Assembly (NCBI GenBank): GCA_024227155.1
Contig: JAAELB010000699.1
Coordinates: forward strand, 1 to 54,112
DNA length: 54,112 nt
Origin: Desulfobulbaceae bacterium
Lineage (GTDB): Bacteria; Desulfobacterota; Desulfobulbia; Desulfobulbales; Desulfocapsaceae
Reading direction: 5' to 3'
In this document: piece after piece, positions 1-7,731 of the stretch
Position numbering within the stretch: the stretch's first letter is position 1
Layout of the letters: every line of letters begins with the position of its first letter
Program-made: the position numbers and the translations under genes
The notes under the pieces: generated by a model
The model's database searches: none
What the model was told of the DNA's origin: nothing
Seen by the model: the letters and a program-made list of their open reading frames with translations, nothing else

Positions 1-20
1 GCCCAATCTCTTCGTTAAAC

Positions 21-95
21 CAAAAATTTTATCCTCCGGTAAGCGAGGCACGAGACTCCGAGATATCAATTATATGCCTGTGGTAAAATTTTTTG
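21..95. repeat. Inverted repeat at window start
   Basis: An imperfect inverted repeat has its left arm at 21-33 (CAAAAATTTTATC) and its right arm at 82-95 (GGTAAAATTTTTTG). A second nested pair, AGGCA at 46-50 and TGCCT at 75-79, would extend the stem. It lies in the non-coding stretch 1-322, in which I see no gene. It could be a terminator-like structure or a diverged small repeat. The function is unknown. Confidence 0.4.
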
Positions 96-322
96 TTTGC
101 CTCGATATTGAACAAAAATGCTATTAAATCAACAGACTCATTACTTGGCTTTCAATACAGACACTCCATTGATACTCCTTACAACTCTTTTGAGCTGCTC
201 TACTCCGTTAGTCACTGATTGCTTTCTCATTTTTTCACCATCCTGATAAAAAAACCTCGCAAGGATCACAATCTCAGAATAAGTTGCGCTGCTAATTATT
301 CTTTTTCAGCTGGAGCTTGTAC

Positions 323-1610
323 ATGATTGCCTCGCAAAAATTTTTTGACTCAAAAATCAAACTCCCCTCCCCCCCCGCAATAGCACTAAGAATCCTGCAG
401 GCTGTCCGAGACGATGGTTTCTGCTGAAACACTGGCAAGCGTAACTGCCCACAAAGATCCAGATATTTTTATAACCTCTCTACTCCAGGATATCGGGATA
501 TTGATCCTGTTTCTTTCTGACACGGTATCCTACACAGAAGTGCTCGATAAAAAACGCATCAGCGGCCAAAGCACCGCAGAGGTTGAAAGAGAAAAGTTTG
601 GCTTTGATCATACAGAAGTGGGCTATGAACTCTTTAAATCATGGAATTTACCTGAGTCAATCACCGAACCAATTCGTTATCACCACCATAAGCCCCCTGA
701 AACAACATACAGCGAAGCGATCAATATCTTAAATATAGCTGACAAAATATCATCTATTTACCACGGGACACGCAGTAATCTAAAATCAAAGGAAGTCTAC
801 CAGAAGCTTAAAGGTGATTATGGCTTAGAGAGTAGTCAGACAGCAGAACTCATCGACACAATTGGAGAAAAATCGGTAGAGCTCCTGGAACTTTACTCTA
901 TTGATCCAGGGGAAATGAAACCATTTTCTCAGATCATGTTGGATGCCAACGACGAACTGGGAAAATTAAACTACTCTTACGAACAAATTGTCCTCGAACT
1001 GACCCAGGCAAAACAGAATGCTGAGCAACTCGCCATTCACCTTAAAGAGGCAAACGATAAGTTACGGGAACTCACTTTTCGAGATGGCTTGACTGGTCTT
1101 TATAATCACATGTATTTTCAAGATTTTTTTGAAAATGAAATCCAAAAATCTATACGCTATAAATCCCCGGTATCCCTTTTGTTATTAGACATTGATCATT
1201 TCAAATCTATCAATGATCGCCATGGTCACCCCACAGGGGATCATGTTCTCATAGAGGCCAGTAAGGTTCTGGTAAAACTGGTTCGCCACTGTGATATCGT
1301 CGCCAGATACGGAGGAGAAGAATTTGCCATTGTCCTTCCGGAGACGGGAACCGTTGGTGCCAAAGTGCTGGCACAACGTTTACGTCGAGGAATAGAACAA
1401 CAGCAATTTCAATATGATAAAAACACTATCACAATAACTATGAGCGTTGGCATATCAAGCACAGATATGAACTCTATTGAGATTAGCCGGAAAAACCTGA
1501 TTTCCAAAAGTGACCAGGCTCTCTACACAGCAAAACAAGAGGGTAGAAACAGGGTGGTTGTCTCCACTGATAATACGAAGGTGGCACTTTGCACAGGAAC
1601 CGATCGTTAA
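323..1610 (+). pseudogene. Broken HDOD-GGDEF protein (internal deletion and frameshift)
   Basis: An ATG at 323, preceded by TGGAG, opens a 34-codon frame whose product contains LPSPPAIALRILQAVRDD, the typical start of an HDOD domain. It stops at 425-427. The second half of an HDOD domain (SLLQDIG, then YHHHKPP) resumes in another frame from about 414 and runs to 1610. About 75-80 residues that normally join these halves are absent, so the gene appears to carry an internal deletion that also shifts the frame. The 3' part (about 398 codons) has a coiled linker and a GGDEF domain with an intact GGEEF active site and an RxxD inhibitory site (RHCD) five residues upstream. An HDOD-less cyclase starting at 414 could still be made, but I see no good ribosome site for it. 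A sequencing or assembly error is the alternative. Confidence 0.7.
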
Positions 1611-1726
1611 AGTTGCCATCAAGAGCGGCGTACTGATGTAAATTCCTTTTTTTGTTCCTTAACCAAAGGGAAGCTACCAAAACAGCTCCACCTCTGGATT
1701 CTGTGGTGACGACAACAAATTTTGCT

Positions 1727-2233
1727 CTACGAGCCAGACTCAGGTTTACTGACAGTAACTGTAATTTGATCCTGCAGAATCTTACCCGTTTTTGTTTCTG
1801 TTCTTAGAGTAACAGAATATGTCCCGATGTACTGAAAAGTATGGGAAAATATAGGCCCACTACCAATTTCCCCATCACCAAAATTCCACTCACACCCCTT
1901 CACCTGGCTCTTATTTTTTGTTTCAAATATAACATTGAAGGGTGCCGAGCCGGGTAATTGAGTAGCAACGATTTGATCATTTGCAGTTTCTATTTTCGTG
2001 AGCTCAGAGAATACACCCTGTTGGTTCTGTTTTACAATTGCAATTTCACTCTTTTTACTAGGTTTTTTTTCTGCAAAAGCTGCAATATATGCAGCATGAT
2101 CTTCAGCAGACATTTCAGACTGGCTATACGAGAAAACTTCTTCATAAGCAAATGAAGTCATACCTATAACTGCAATCAACGCAAAAGAGATTTTTCCAGC
2201 TGAATATACACGTCGTTTAATATTTTTTTCCAT
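1727..2233 (-). CDS. Exported PKD-domain protein
   Basis: A 168-residue protein with a basic N terminus followed by a hydrophobic segment (about residues 14-30), consistent with a signal peptide or membrane anchor. The C-terminal half (about 95-165) is a PKD-type immunoglobulin-like fold with the hallmark WNFGDG followed by SHTFQYIGTYSVTL. Such domains usually mediate binding at the cell surface or in the periplasm. The linker (about 35-90) is low in recognisable features. The gene is monocistronic: it converges on the broken HDOD-GGDEF gene, and a repeat-rich gap lies upstream. The ribosome site is weak (AGGTA about 11 bases upstream). The ligand is unknown. Confidence 0.75.
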   Translation of the reverse strand: MEKNIKRRVYSAGKISFALIAVIGMTSFAYEEVFSYSQSEMSAEDHAAYIAAFAEKKPSKKSEIAIVKQNQQGVFSELTKIETANDQIVATQLPGSAPFNVIFETKNKSQVKGCEWNFGDGEIGSGPIFSHTFQYIGTYSVTLRTETKTGKILQDQITVTVSKPESGS

Positions 2234-2354
2234 TTTTACATGTACCTGATTTTATGTTCAATCGCCTAATCCAGATAGACGGGAAATAAATCGGATTAAG
2301 TGGTTCTGCAAGCTCTTTGGGATCATTTTTTGAGCTCTTTACACCGATTTCGGG

Positions 2355-2472
2355 TTAGTACCTTATAAATTCTTTTCTGTGTTTTTGTGGCAGAGATAAG
2401 CGTAGACTTCGAAAGAATTTAGTGAAGGTGCTTATCCAAGCATTTTTAAAAAATTCCGATTTATTCGGGTTA
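2355..2472 (+). repeat. Dispersed structured repeat, copy C
   Basis: This copy starts TTAGTACCTTA and ends with GGTGCTTATCCAAGC, a CCGA...TCGG hairpin and TTA. AGTACC at the left pairs with GGTGCT at the right, and an inner hairpin pairs TAAATTCTTT with AAAGAATTTA. Its sequence matches copy D (16499-16602, minus) along most of its length, including the loop segment TTTTTGTGGCAGA and the 3' tail. The unit is immediately preceded by an extra small CCGATTTCGG palindrome. Confidence 0.85.
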
Positions 2473-2607
2473 TCTTTTCAGGCAACTAGTAAGCAAATCA
2501 CATACCATAACTTTCTTTCTAATTATATATTTTTGTTTCAAGCATTTACCTCAAAGCAACAACACCAGTGCAGGAAAATTTGAACCTACACACCCCTCAA
2601 TGAACTT

Positions 2608-2634
2608 ATTTTTGCACACTGTGTGCGAAAAAAT
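2608..2634. repeat. Inverted repeat TTTTTGCACAC / GTGTGCGAAAAA
   Basis: Two 11-12 base arms around a single T form a near-perfect palindrome with one extra G in the right arm. It sits between two copies of the dispersed repeat, far from any start codon. It could be an operator or a factor-independent terminator-like hairpin; there is no gene context to decide. Confidence 0.4.
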
Positions 2635-2671
2635 TGACCACCTCACCTTTCAACTCTTTGTGCTTTTTTTT

Positions 2672-2771
2672 ACTAGCCCCGTTACACTATTTGCATCTTA
2701 GCAGACGGGAAAAGTGCCACGGAGATTGCATTGCTTGCATTTTAATTGTTGTGTGGCTTTTCCTGGCACAA
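2672..2771 (-). repeat. Dispersed structured repeat, copy G
   Basis: Read on the minus strand, this copy opens with TTGTGCC and closes with CCGTGGCACTTTTCCCGTC, followed by a stem closed by ACGGGG. The right end is very close to copy B (GGCACTTATCCCGTC...ACGGGG). The outer stem GTGCC/GGCAC is intact. The left end is more diverged than in copies A and B. Confidence 0.7.
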
Positions 2772-2776
2772 CTATC

Positions 2777-3328
2777 TCAGTCTATAGCAGGATCAAGGTG
2801 AAGTATTTTAGATGAAGTCCACTTTTGATCCAAACCAAAAGTCTGCTCAGATAATTTATGAATAAGACTTCTTTGGTAAGCCCACTTGATCGTCTCTTTT
2901 TGTTTAGCAAGAGGAGTACAGAGAAGATTTGGATCTGGGTGTTTAGCAACCCGTCCTAAGTCTAAGCGATCAGCATCCATACAGGTTTGTATTGTGATAT
3001 TAGGATGATCAAGTCTGTTTGTGTGAAGTGAGCAGGCATCAATCAACAGCTGAAAATCATCGTCTCCAATGGCTAAATAATCACGTAGTTTTACGGCTAA
3101 CGCAGCGCCCCTTTTCCCGTGGTATTTATCTAAATGTTCATTTTTTCTCTGACTGTCATGGAAAACAGAGAATAGCTGTACCACCTTAGAGCGAACCCCT
3201 TCCTGCTCGGAAAGCTTAATACCATTATCATAAACTCGGCTCCAATGTATGATACCGTGGGTGCCATTCCACCTGAGACGATAGTGTTTTTTGATCTGCG
3301 AAAGCAACTCAATGGTTATGACACCCAA
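2777..3328 (-). CDS. HD-domain protein (putative metal-dependent phosphohydrolase)
   Basis: A 183-residue cytosolic protein. The N-terminal half shows the HD-superfamily pattern: a histidine-bearing helix (IIHWSRVYDNG), then FSVFHDSQR with the HD dyad, then KYHGKRGA, and later SLHTNR and MDADRLDLGR with a conserved Asp. These residues would bind a metal and hydrolyse a phosphoester; the substrate cannot be read from the sequence. The start is TTG at 3328, chosen because AAGGAG lies about 7 bases upstream. It is transcribed toward a repeat-rich gap, with the tRNA-Arg upstream. HD proteins of this layout occur as stand-alone genes in many bacteria. Confidence 0.75.
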   Translation of the reverse strand: MGVITIELLSQIKKHYRLRWNGTHGIIHWSRVYDNGIKLSEQEGVRSKVVQLFSVFHDSQRKNEHLDKYHGKRGAALAVKLRDYLAIGDDDFQLLIDACSLHTNRLDHPNITIQTCMDADRLDLGRVAKHPDPNLLCTPLAKQKETIKWAYQRSLIHKLSEQTFGLDQKWTSSKILHLDPAID

Positions 3329-3414
3329 GTGTTTCTCCTTTTAAGGGTTCCGAGGTATCCGGCTTAGAACAATACAAGCAAGAAAGGTAACCTTCGCGCC
3401 ATGCCCGTCAGACG

Positions 3415-3448
3415 AAAAAAGGACCCACAGAATTAACTGTAAGTCCTT
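3415..3448 (-). terminator. Factor-independent terminator of tRNA-Arg
   Basis: On the minus strand, AAGGAC..ACAG pairs with CTGT..GTCCTT around a short loop and is followed directly by six or more T residues. It begins about 12 bases after the CCA end of the tRNA, so it very probably ends that transcript. Confidence 0.9.
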
Positions 3449-3459
3449 GAATTTATTAC

Positions 3460-3536
3460 TGGTGGGCGAGGCGGGATTCGAACCCGCGACTTTCAGCTTC
3501 GGAGGCTGACACTCTATCCAGCTGAGCTACCCGCCC
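3460..3536 (-). tRNA. tRNA-Arg (anticodon CCG)
   Basis: A 77-base cloverleaf on the minus strand. The acceptor arm pairs GGGCGGG with CTCGCCC (one G-U pair) and CCA is encoded. The D arm contains TAGCTCAGCTGGATAGAG. The anticodon stem is TCAGC/GCTGA with loop CTCCGAA, giving anticodon CCG for codon CGG. The T arm has the canonical GGTTCGAATCC. All invariant positions look intact, so it should be functional. A strong terminator follows. Confidence 0.97.
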
Positions 3537-3642
3537 ATAAGAGAATAACTATTAAAAATAAATTTGTACCCCATCATTTACCCCATGTCCAGCTTTATGA
3601 AACATGAAAAGCCATTACAGAGGGAATAATCCCAAAACAAAT

Positions 3643-3849
3643 CTATTCTTCATCAGCCAAAGCAATTTCCAAATCGATCATCTCTCTCGCTCTTTCAATT
3701 GCACGTTGTTCATTAATACCACCCATTGGGACATGCTGTGAATATCCTGATGGGCTGGTGATATCAAAACTGAAATGAGAACAGTGAATATCTACAGCTG
3801 TAACTGAAATTGTCCATCCATTGTAAAAATCCGTTATCGTTGAGTTCAC
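3643..3849 (-). CDS. Small hypothetical protein (68 aa)
   Basis: A short acidic protein that I do not recognise. The start is GTG at 3849, supported by an excellent AGGAGG ribosome site about 8 bases upstream, which is the best reason to believe it is real. The N-terminal half looks like alternating beta strands (GWTISVTAVDIH, FSFDITS). The C-terminal 25 residues look like one amphipathic helix rich in E, R and I. There is no signal peptide, membrane segment or cysteine cluster. It lies downstream of the Cdd1-like gene and may share its transcript. Confidence 0.65.
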   Translation of the reverse strand: MNSTITDFYNGWTISVTAVDIHCSHFSFDITSPSGYSQHVPMGGINEQRAIERAREMIDLEIALADEE

Positions 3850-3916
3850 CGTGAATCCTCCTGTTTAGTGTCTTAATCCAGAAAACCCTTTCATATCAAT
3901 CATCTCCAGCATTGCT

Positions 3917-4219
3917 TTACTCCTTATGATTTCTTGATATATACTTTTTCCTTTCAGTAGTAAATTTCCACCAAGGAACAGGGTCACCTCCTTCCATAAA
4001 ATCTATCACAGCAAGAAAAACATCAATCACACAAGGATCATGCTTTTCCCCTGTTACTCCACATAATTCACTGTGAAGTTTATATGCATTTTTCCCGATA
4101 AGGTCTTGAGGTTTTTGTATTCCAATCAAACGAAGATCACCAGCAATAGCTTTCCCAATATTAGGCAGATCGGTAAGTTTTGTGACGGTTTTTCTATTTG
4201 GGTTTTTCATATTTATCAC
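3917..4219 (-). CDS. Cdd1-like helix-hairpin-helix protein (pathogenicity-locus family)
   Basis: A 100-residue protein with a helix-hairpin-helix core (LTDLPNIGKAIAGDLRLIGI, about residues 15-35), then DLIGKNAYKLHSELCGVTGEKHDPCVIDVF and PWWKFT near the end. This is the signature order of the small Cdd1/'pathogenicity locus' family. Helix-hairpin-helix motifs bind DNA non-specifically, but the role of this family is not established, and the family name reflects where an early member was found rather than a virulence function. The start may be GTG at 4219 or ATG at 4210; neither has a strong ribosome site. Confidence 0.75.
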   Translation of the reverse strand: MINMKNPNRKTVTKLTDLPNIGKAIAGDLRLIGIQKPQDLIGKNAYKLHSELCGVTGEKHDPCVIDVFLAVIDFMEGGDPVPWWKFTTERKKYISRNHKE

Positions 4220-4390
4220 ATCTGATTATTGTTCATAACTTCTACTTTACCTGAAAGTTATTTTACATTATCATGCGCCAAAATTTTCGTCATTTCTCAT
4301 AACCAGCCTAGATTAGCCCTTGCCGATCAGAAAAGGCAGAAAAAACGCCTCTTCGTCTTATTCCCCAAACAAAATCACCTGGAGTAGCAC

Positions 4391-5836
4391 TTGATATTTA
4401 GTTCATTAACATTTCTCTTTGTATTTCTACCCATTACAATCATCGCATACTTTGTATCAGGGAAAAAATTCAGAAATATAATTCTTCTCTTTGCAAGCCT
4501 TCTCTTCTATGCATGGGGAGAAGCGTTTTATGTTTTATTAATGCTGGGATCGATCACATTTAACTATGGGATAGGAATCCTGCTTGACAGAGCAAAGAAC
4601 ACGGTTGAACGAAGAAGATTTCTCATAGGCGGGATATCCGTCAACCTTCTGTCTCTGTGTTTTTTTAAGTATACAAACTGGATTATTGATACAGTAGCAG
4701 GGCTTATTCCCGGCCTTGAAAGTGGTGACATTATATCGTCCCCTATCCACCTTCCAATAGGTATTTCTTTTTTTACATTCCAGGCACTTTCTTACATTAT
4801 TGACGTATATAGAAATGAAACGAGCTCACAAAAAAACCCTTTTCATCTTGGCCTCTACATCGCATCATTTCCACAGCTTATAGCTGGCCCCATTATTCGA
4901 TACAACCATGTTGCCCGGCAAATAGCAGAACGCCAACATAGTTTTGGGCTCTTTGCCAAAGGGGCGGAACGATTTATATTTGGTTTAAGTAAAAAGGTCC
5001 TGATCGCCAACCCAATTGCCGCTTTAGGAGATCAGATTTTTGCCACCAATTATGACTACCTCTCCCCTGAACTCGCCTGGCTTGGAATCCTCTGTTACTC
5101 TCTACAGATTTTCTTTGATTTTTCCGGATATTCTGACATGGCAATCGGCCTTGGTAAGATGTTTGGTTTTCATTTTCCGGAAAACTTCAATTATCCTTAT
5201 ATAGCGAGAACAATGCAGGACTTCTGGAAACGATGGCACATCTCACTGTCTACCTGGTTTCGAGATTATCTCTATATCCCACTTGGAGGAAACCGTAAGG
5301 GACATAAAAAGACAAACCAGAACCTCTTCATCGTATTCCTGTTATGTGGTCTCTGGCATGGTGCGAGTTGGAATTTTCTCATCTGGGGCCTGATTCACGG
5401 CACTTTCCTGGTCCTGGAGCGTAAACAGTTGAAGGCTGTACTTGAGAAAGTCCCCCGCTTTGTCAGCCATGTATACACTCTTTTTGTAATACTCAATGCC
5501 TGGGTTTTCTTTCGGGTTGAGACCCCTTCACATGCCTTTGATTATCTGGGAGCCATGTACTTCCTTAAAGATAGTTCTGAGATCCCCTTTTATTTGAATA
5601 TTTATACTGGCATTGACAAGCTGTTCTTATGCTCACTGACCCTCGGAATTCTCTTCTGCGTGCCAGCAGTACCAAAAATGCTGGAACGATTACAGCAAAC
5701 CTTTTCAAGCGCAAGTACTGGATATCTTATTGCAGCAAAATCTATAAAATTATTGATGCTTGTATCCCTTCTGTACCTATGCACTTCATTTCTTGCAGTG
5801 GATTCATACAATCCATTTATTTATTTCAGGTTTTAA
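4391..5836 (+). CDS. MBOAT family O-acyltransferase, AlgI-like
   Basis: A 481-residue polytopic inner-membrane protein of the membrane-bound O-acyltransferase family. It begins with the typical FSSLTFLFVFLP and has about ten hydrophobic segments. The conserved motifs QLIAGPIIRY, MQDFWKRWHISLSTWFRDYLYIPLGG and LLCGLWHGASWNFLIWGLIHG are all present; the last carries the catalytic histidine. Members move acetyl groups across the membrane to a periplasmic partner that acetylates exopolysaccharide or peptidoglycan. The start is TTG at 4391, with GGAG six bases upstream. The next gene follows at once and encodes the likely periplasmic partner. Which polymer is modified cannot be told, because no polymer-synthesis genes flank the pair. 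Confidence 0.9.
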   Translation: MIFSSLTFLFVFLPITIIAYFVSGKKFRNIILLFASLLFYAWGEAFYVLLMLGSITFNYGIGILLDRAKNTVERRRFLIGGISVNLLSLCFFKYTNWIIDTVAGLIPGLESGDIISSPIHLPIGISFFTFQALSYIIDVYRNETSSQKNPFHLGLYIASFPQLIAGPIIRYNHVARQIAERQHSFGLFAKGAERFIFGLSKKVLIANPIAALGDQIFATNYDYLSPELAWLGILCYSLQIFFDFSGYSDMAIGLGKMFGFHFPENFNYPYIARTMQDFWKRWHISLSTWFRDYLYIPLGGNRKGHKKTNQNLFIVFLLCGLWHGASWNFLIWGLIHGTFLVLERKQLKAVLEKVPRFVSHVYTLFVILNAWVFFRVETPSHAFDYLGAMYFLKDSSEIPFYLNIYTGIDKLFLCSLTLGILFCVPAVPKMLERLQQTFSSASTGYLIAAKSIKLLMLVSLLYLCTSFLAVDSYNPFIYFRF

Positions 5837-5845
5837 GGCTTGAAT

Positions 5846-7429
5846 ATGAAAAATATGTCAATATCGCACAGAATAATTTCACTGATATTTCTCATCTTCA
5901 TATCTACACCAATGGTTATCACACTCTTGTCGGAAAGTGTTAGCATATCCAAATCAGAGAAGAGAAAACTTGCGGCGTTTCCAGAAATTTCTTTTTCAGT
6001 CTCATCTTTTCAAAGCTTCCCAAAAAGCTTTGAAAAATACGTTGATGATCATCTTGGGTTTCGAAACAAGATTGTCAAATTACATAACTATACGTTATGT
6101 AAATATTTTAAAGTATCGCCCACTAAGCTGGTCACAGTGGGTAGTAACAACTGGTACTTCTTCAATGGAGATTCCTCCATGGATGATTACCTGGGCTCAA
6201 TCAAGTTTTCTGATTACCAGCTGGACAAAAACAGCCAGCTGTTGGAAGACAGAACCGCCTGGTTAGAGTCTATCGGTGTCCAGTATATTTTCCTTCCCGT
6301 TCCCAACAAAGAGACCATCTACGAAGAACATTTACCCGCAAAAATAAGAGCAAATAAGGGTAAAAGTAAATATGATCAGATAATTGAGTTCGCCGCAAAA
6401 AACAGCTCATTTACAAATTACATTGATGTCCAAAAACTCTTACTTAGCCATAAAAAAGAAACCCAGCTCTACCTTAAGACTGACAGCCACTGGAACAAAG
6501 ATGGCGCTGATATAGTCTACCGTGAAATAATAAAAAGGGCACAGGTACTGCTACCCGAGCTTACACCAATAGAACAAAAGAAAGAAAAAGACTGGGTTTA
6601 CAACTTTTCAGGTGATCTTTCAATCCTGATGAATCTCGCTGGTCTAGTTACAGAAACAGCGCCTGACCTAACCATAGAAGAAACCTGCAAGACCAAAAAA
6701 CACCAGCTCATGACCTCTTTGAAGGAGCTGCCCCGCTACAAAAATACCCCCAGTATCCACTTTCCTTACACCGGTGGGTGTAAAGACAAGAAATACAAGA
6801 TTCTCTTCATTCACGATTCATTCGGGTTATTCCTCCGATCCTATTTTTCACAACAATTTGAGACCGTGATCTACGTTAAACATATGAATTTTGAGACTGC
6901 AAAAGCTTTAATAGAAAAGGAAAGGCCGGATATTGTCATCGATGAACGGGTGGGCCGAAATATCGAAAGAGCTCTTGTTCCAGATCCGGAACTTGAGCAA
7001 ATGGTACTAGAGGCTAAATTCGATACACTGGGAGAAACAACTACTCACCTTAGAGGTACAAGCTGGAACGATTATCTTATAAATACTGCCAAACACATAA
7101 CTGTTAAAGATGGTATGCTGGAAACCTTGCTCAGTGAGAAAGCACCCCTGTCTTTGAAAATTGACTCTCCGGACAGTGGTCCAGCACCAACTGCAGTCAA
7201 ATTTGATGTTACAAGCAAAATCGATACAGAGTTATCTTTCTGCTATACCCCAAATGACTCAAGTCCGTACGCCCACGAGCAGTGCGCCAACCGGGGTATA
7301 AAGACAGGAAGAAACGAACTCTATTTTCGAATATTAAAACCGGGAAGAACAGGTTCGCTAGTAATTAAAGCCAAAGAACAGGAGACCTTTTTGATACACA
7401 CAGTGATGGCAAAACAAGAGGAGGATTAG
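5846..7429 (+). CDS. AlgJ/AlgX-like SGNH (DHHW) acetyltransferase partner
   Basis: A protein of about 527 residues with an N-terminal hydrophobic anchor (about 10-30), then a DHHW/AlgX-type SGNH fold. The catalytic Asp-His signature is DSHWNKDGA (about 215) and the serine nucleophile is in IHDSFG (about 325). A C-terminal region of about 120 residues, rich in predicted beta strands, may be a carbohydrate-binding module, as in AlgX; this is inferred. ATG at 5846 is preferred over TTG at 5840 because AAGG sits 7 bases upstream. The gene starts 9 bases after the MBOAT gene, the usual two-protein acetylation system. Its stop overlaps that of the convergent HNH gene by four bases. Confidence 0.85.
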   Translation: MKNMSISHRIISLIFLIFISTPMVITLLSESVSISKSEKRKLAAFPEISFSVSSFQSFPKSFEKYVDDHLGFRNKIVKLHNYTLCKYFKVSPTKLVTVGSNNWYFFNGDSSMDDYLGSIKFSDYQLDKNSQLLEDRTAWLESIGVQYIFLPVPNKETIYEEHLPAKIRANKGKSKYDQIIEFAAKNSSFTNYIDVQKLLLSHKKETQLYLKTDSHWNKDGADIVYREIIKRAQVLLPELTPIEQKKEKDWVYNFSGDLSILMNLAGLVTETAPDLTIEETCKTKKHQLMTSLKELPRYKNTPSIHFPYTGGCKDKKYKILFIHDSFGLFLRSYFSQQFETVIYVKHMNFETAKALIEKERPDIVIDERVGRNIERALVPDPELEQMVLEAKFDTLGETTTHLRGTSWNDYLINTAKHITVKDGMLETLLSEKAPLSLKIDSPDSGPAPTAVKFDVTSKIDTELSFCYTPNDSSPYAHEQCANRGIKTGRNELYFRILKPGRTGSLVIKAKEQETFLIHTVMAKQEED

Positions 7430-7731
7430 CTCTTTCCTTTATCTCGGTACGCTTCCCACTCAATGGGCATCATCGACTTCTTCAGGTTATTGCACTCTTT
7501 GCAGCACGGGACCAGGTTATCTTTTGTTGACCTGCCCCCCCTGGCTAGAGGCACCAGATGGTCCATTGTTATCTGTTTAAAAGTGACTTTTTTCTGACAG
7601 TAGTAGCAGAGTCCAGGAGCGGTCTTCTGCTGCCACCATCTTGTTTTTCGTAGCGCCTTAGCCTTTGCACGTTCGGCTCTGATCTCCCTGTCATCAGGGG
7701 CGTCAAAGTCTAAAAAATCACGGTCCATCAA
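7426..7731 (-). CDS. HNH endonuclease family protein
   Basis: A 101-residue protein with a C-terminal HNH nuclease module: CYYC zinc ligands, then TMDHLVPLARGG with the metal-binding histidine, then NLVPCCKECNNLKK completing the zinc site and the Asn/His fold. The N-terminal third is charged and probably helical. Free-standing HNH proteins of this size cut or nick DNA, but the target is unknown. It overlaps folC by four bases (ATGA), so it is translationally coupled to it. No phage genes are nearby, so it is probably a housekeeping passenger of the uvrD-folC operon. Confidence 0.85.
   Translation of the reverse strand: MMDRDFLDFDAPDDREIRAERAKAKALRKTRWWQQKTAPGLCYYCQKKVTFKQITMDHLVPLARGGRSTKDNLVPCCKECNNLKKSMMPIEWEAYRDKGKS

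Larger units (their letters stand above)
2234..2776. other. Intergenic region rich in repeats
   Basis: This gap of about 540 bases has no convincing gene. It holds two copies of the dispersed structured repeat (2355-2472 on plus, 2672-2771 on minus) and between them an inverted repeat around 2608-2634. Two repeat copies in one gap suggest a tolerated landing site. Confidence 0.7.

Noticed and set aside
3565-3590. TACCCCAT-type short repeats next to tRNA-Arg as a remnant integration site
   Set aside because: They lie upstream of the tRNA 5' end, whereas islands normally insert at the 3' end. No integrase or duplicated tRNA end is visible.
7426-7731. HNH gene as a sign of a mobile intron or prophage
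   Set aside because: It is translationally coupled to folC in a housekeeping operon, and no intron structure or phage gene is nearby.
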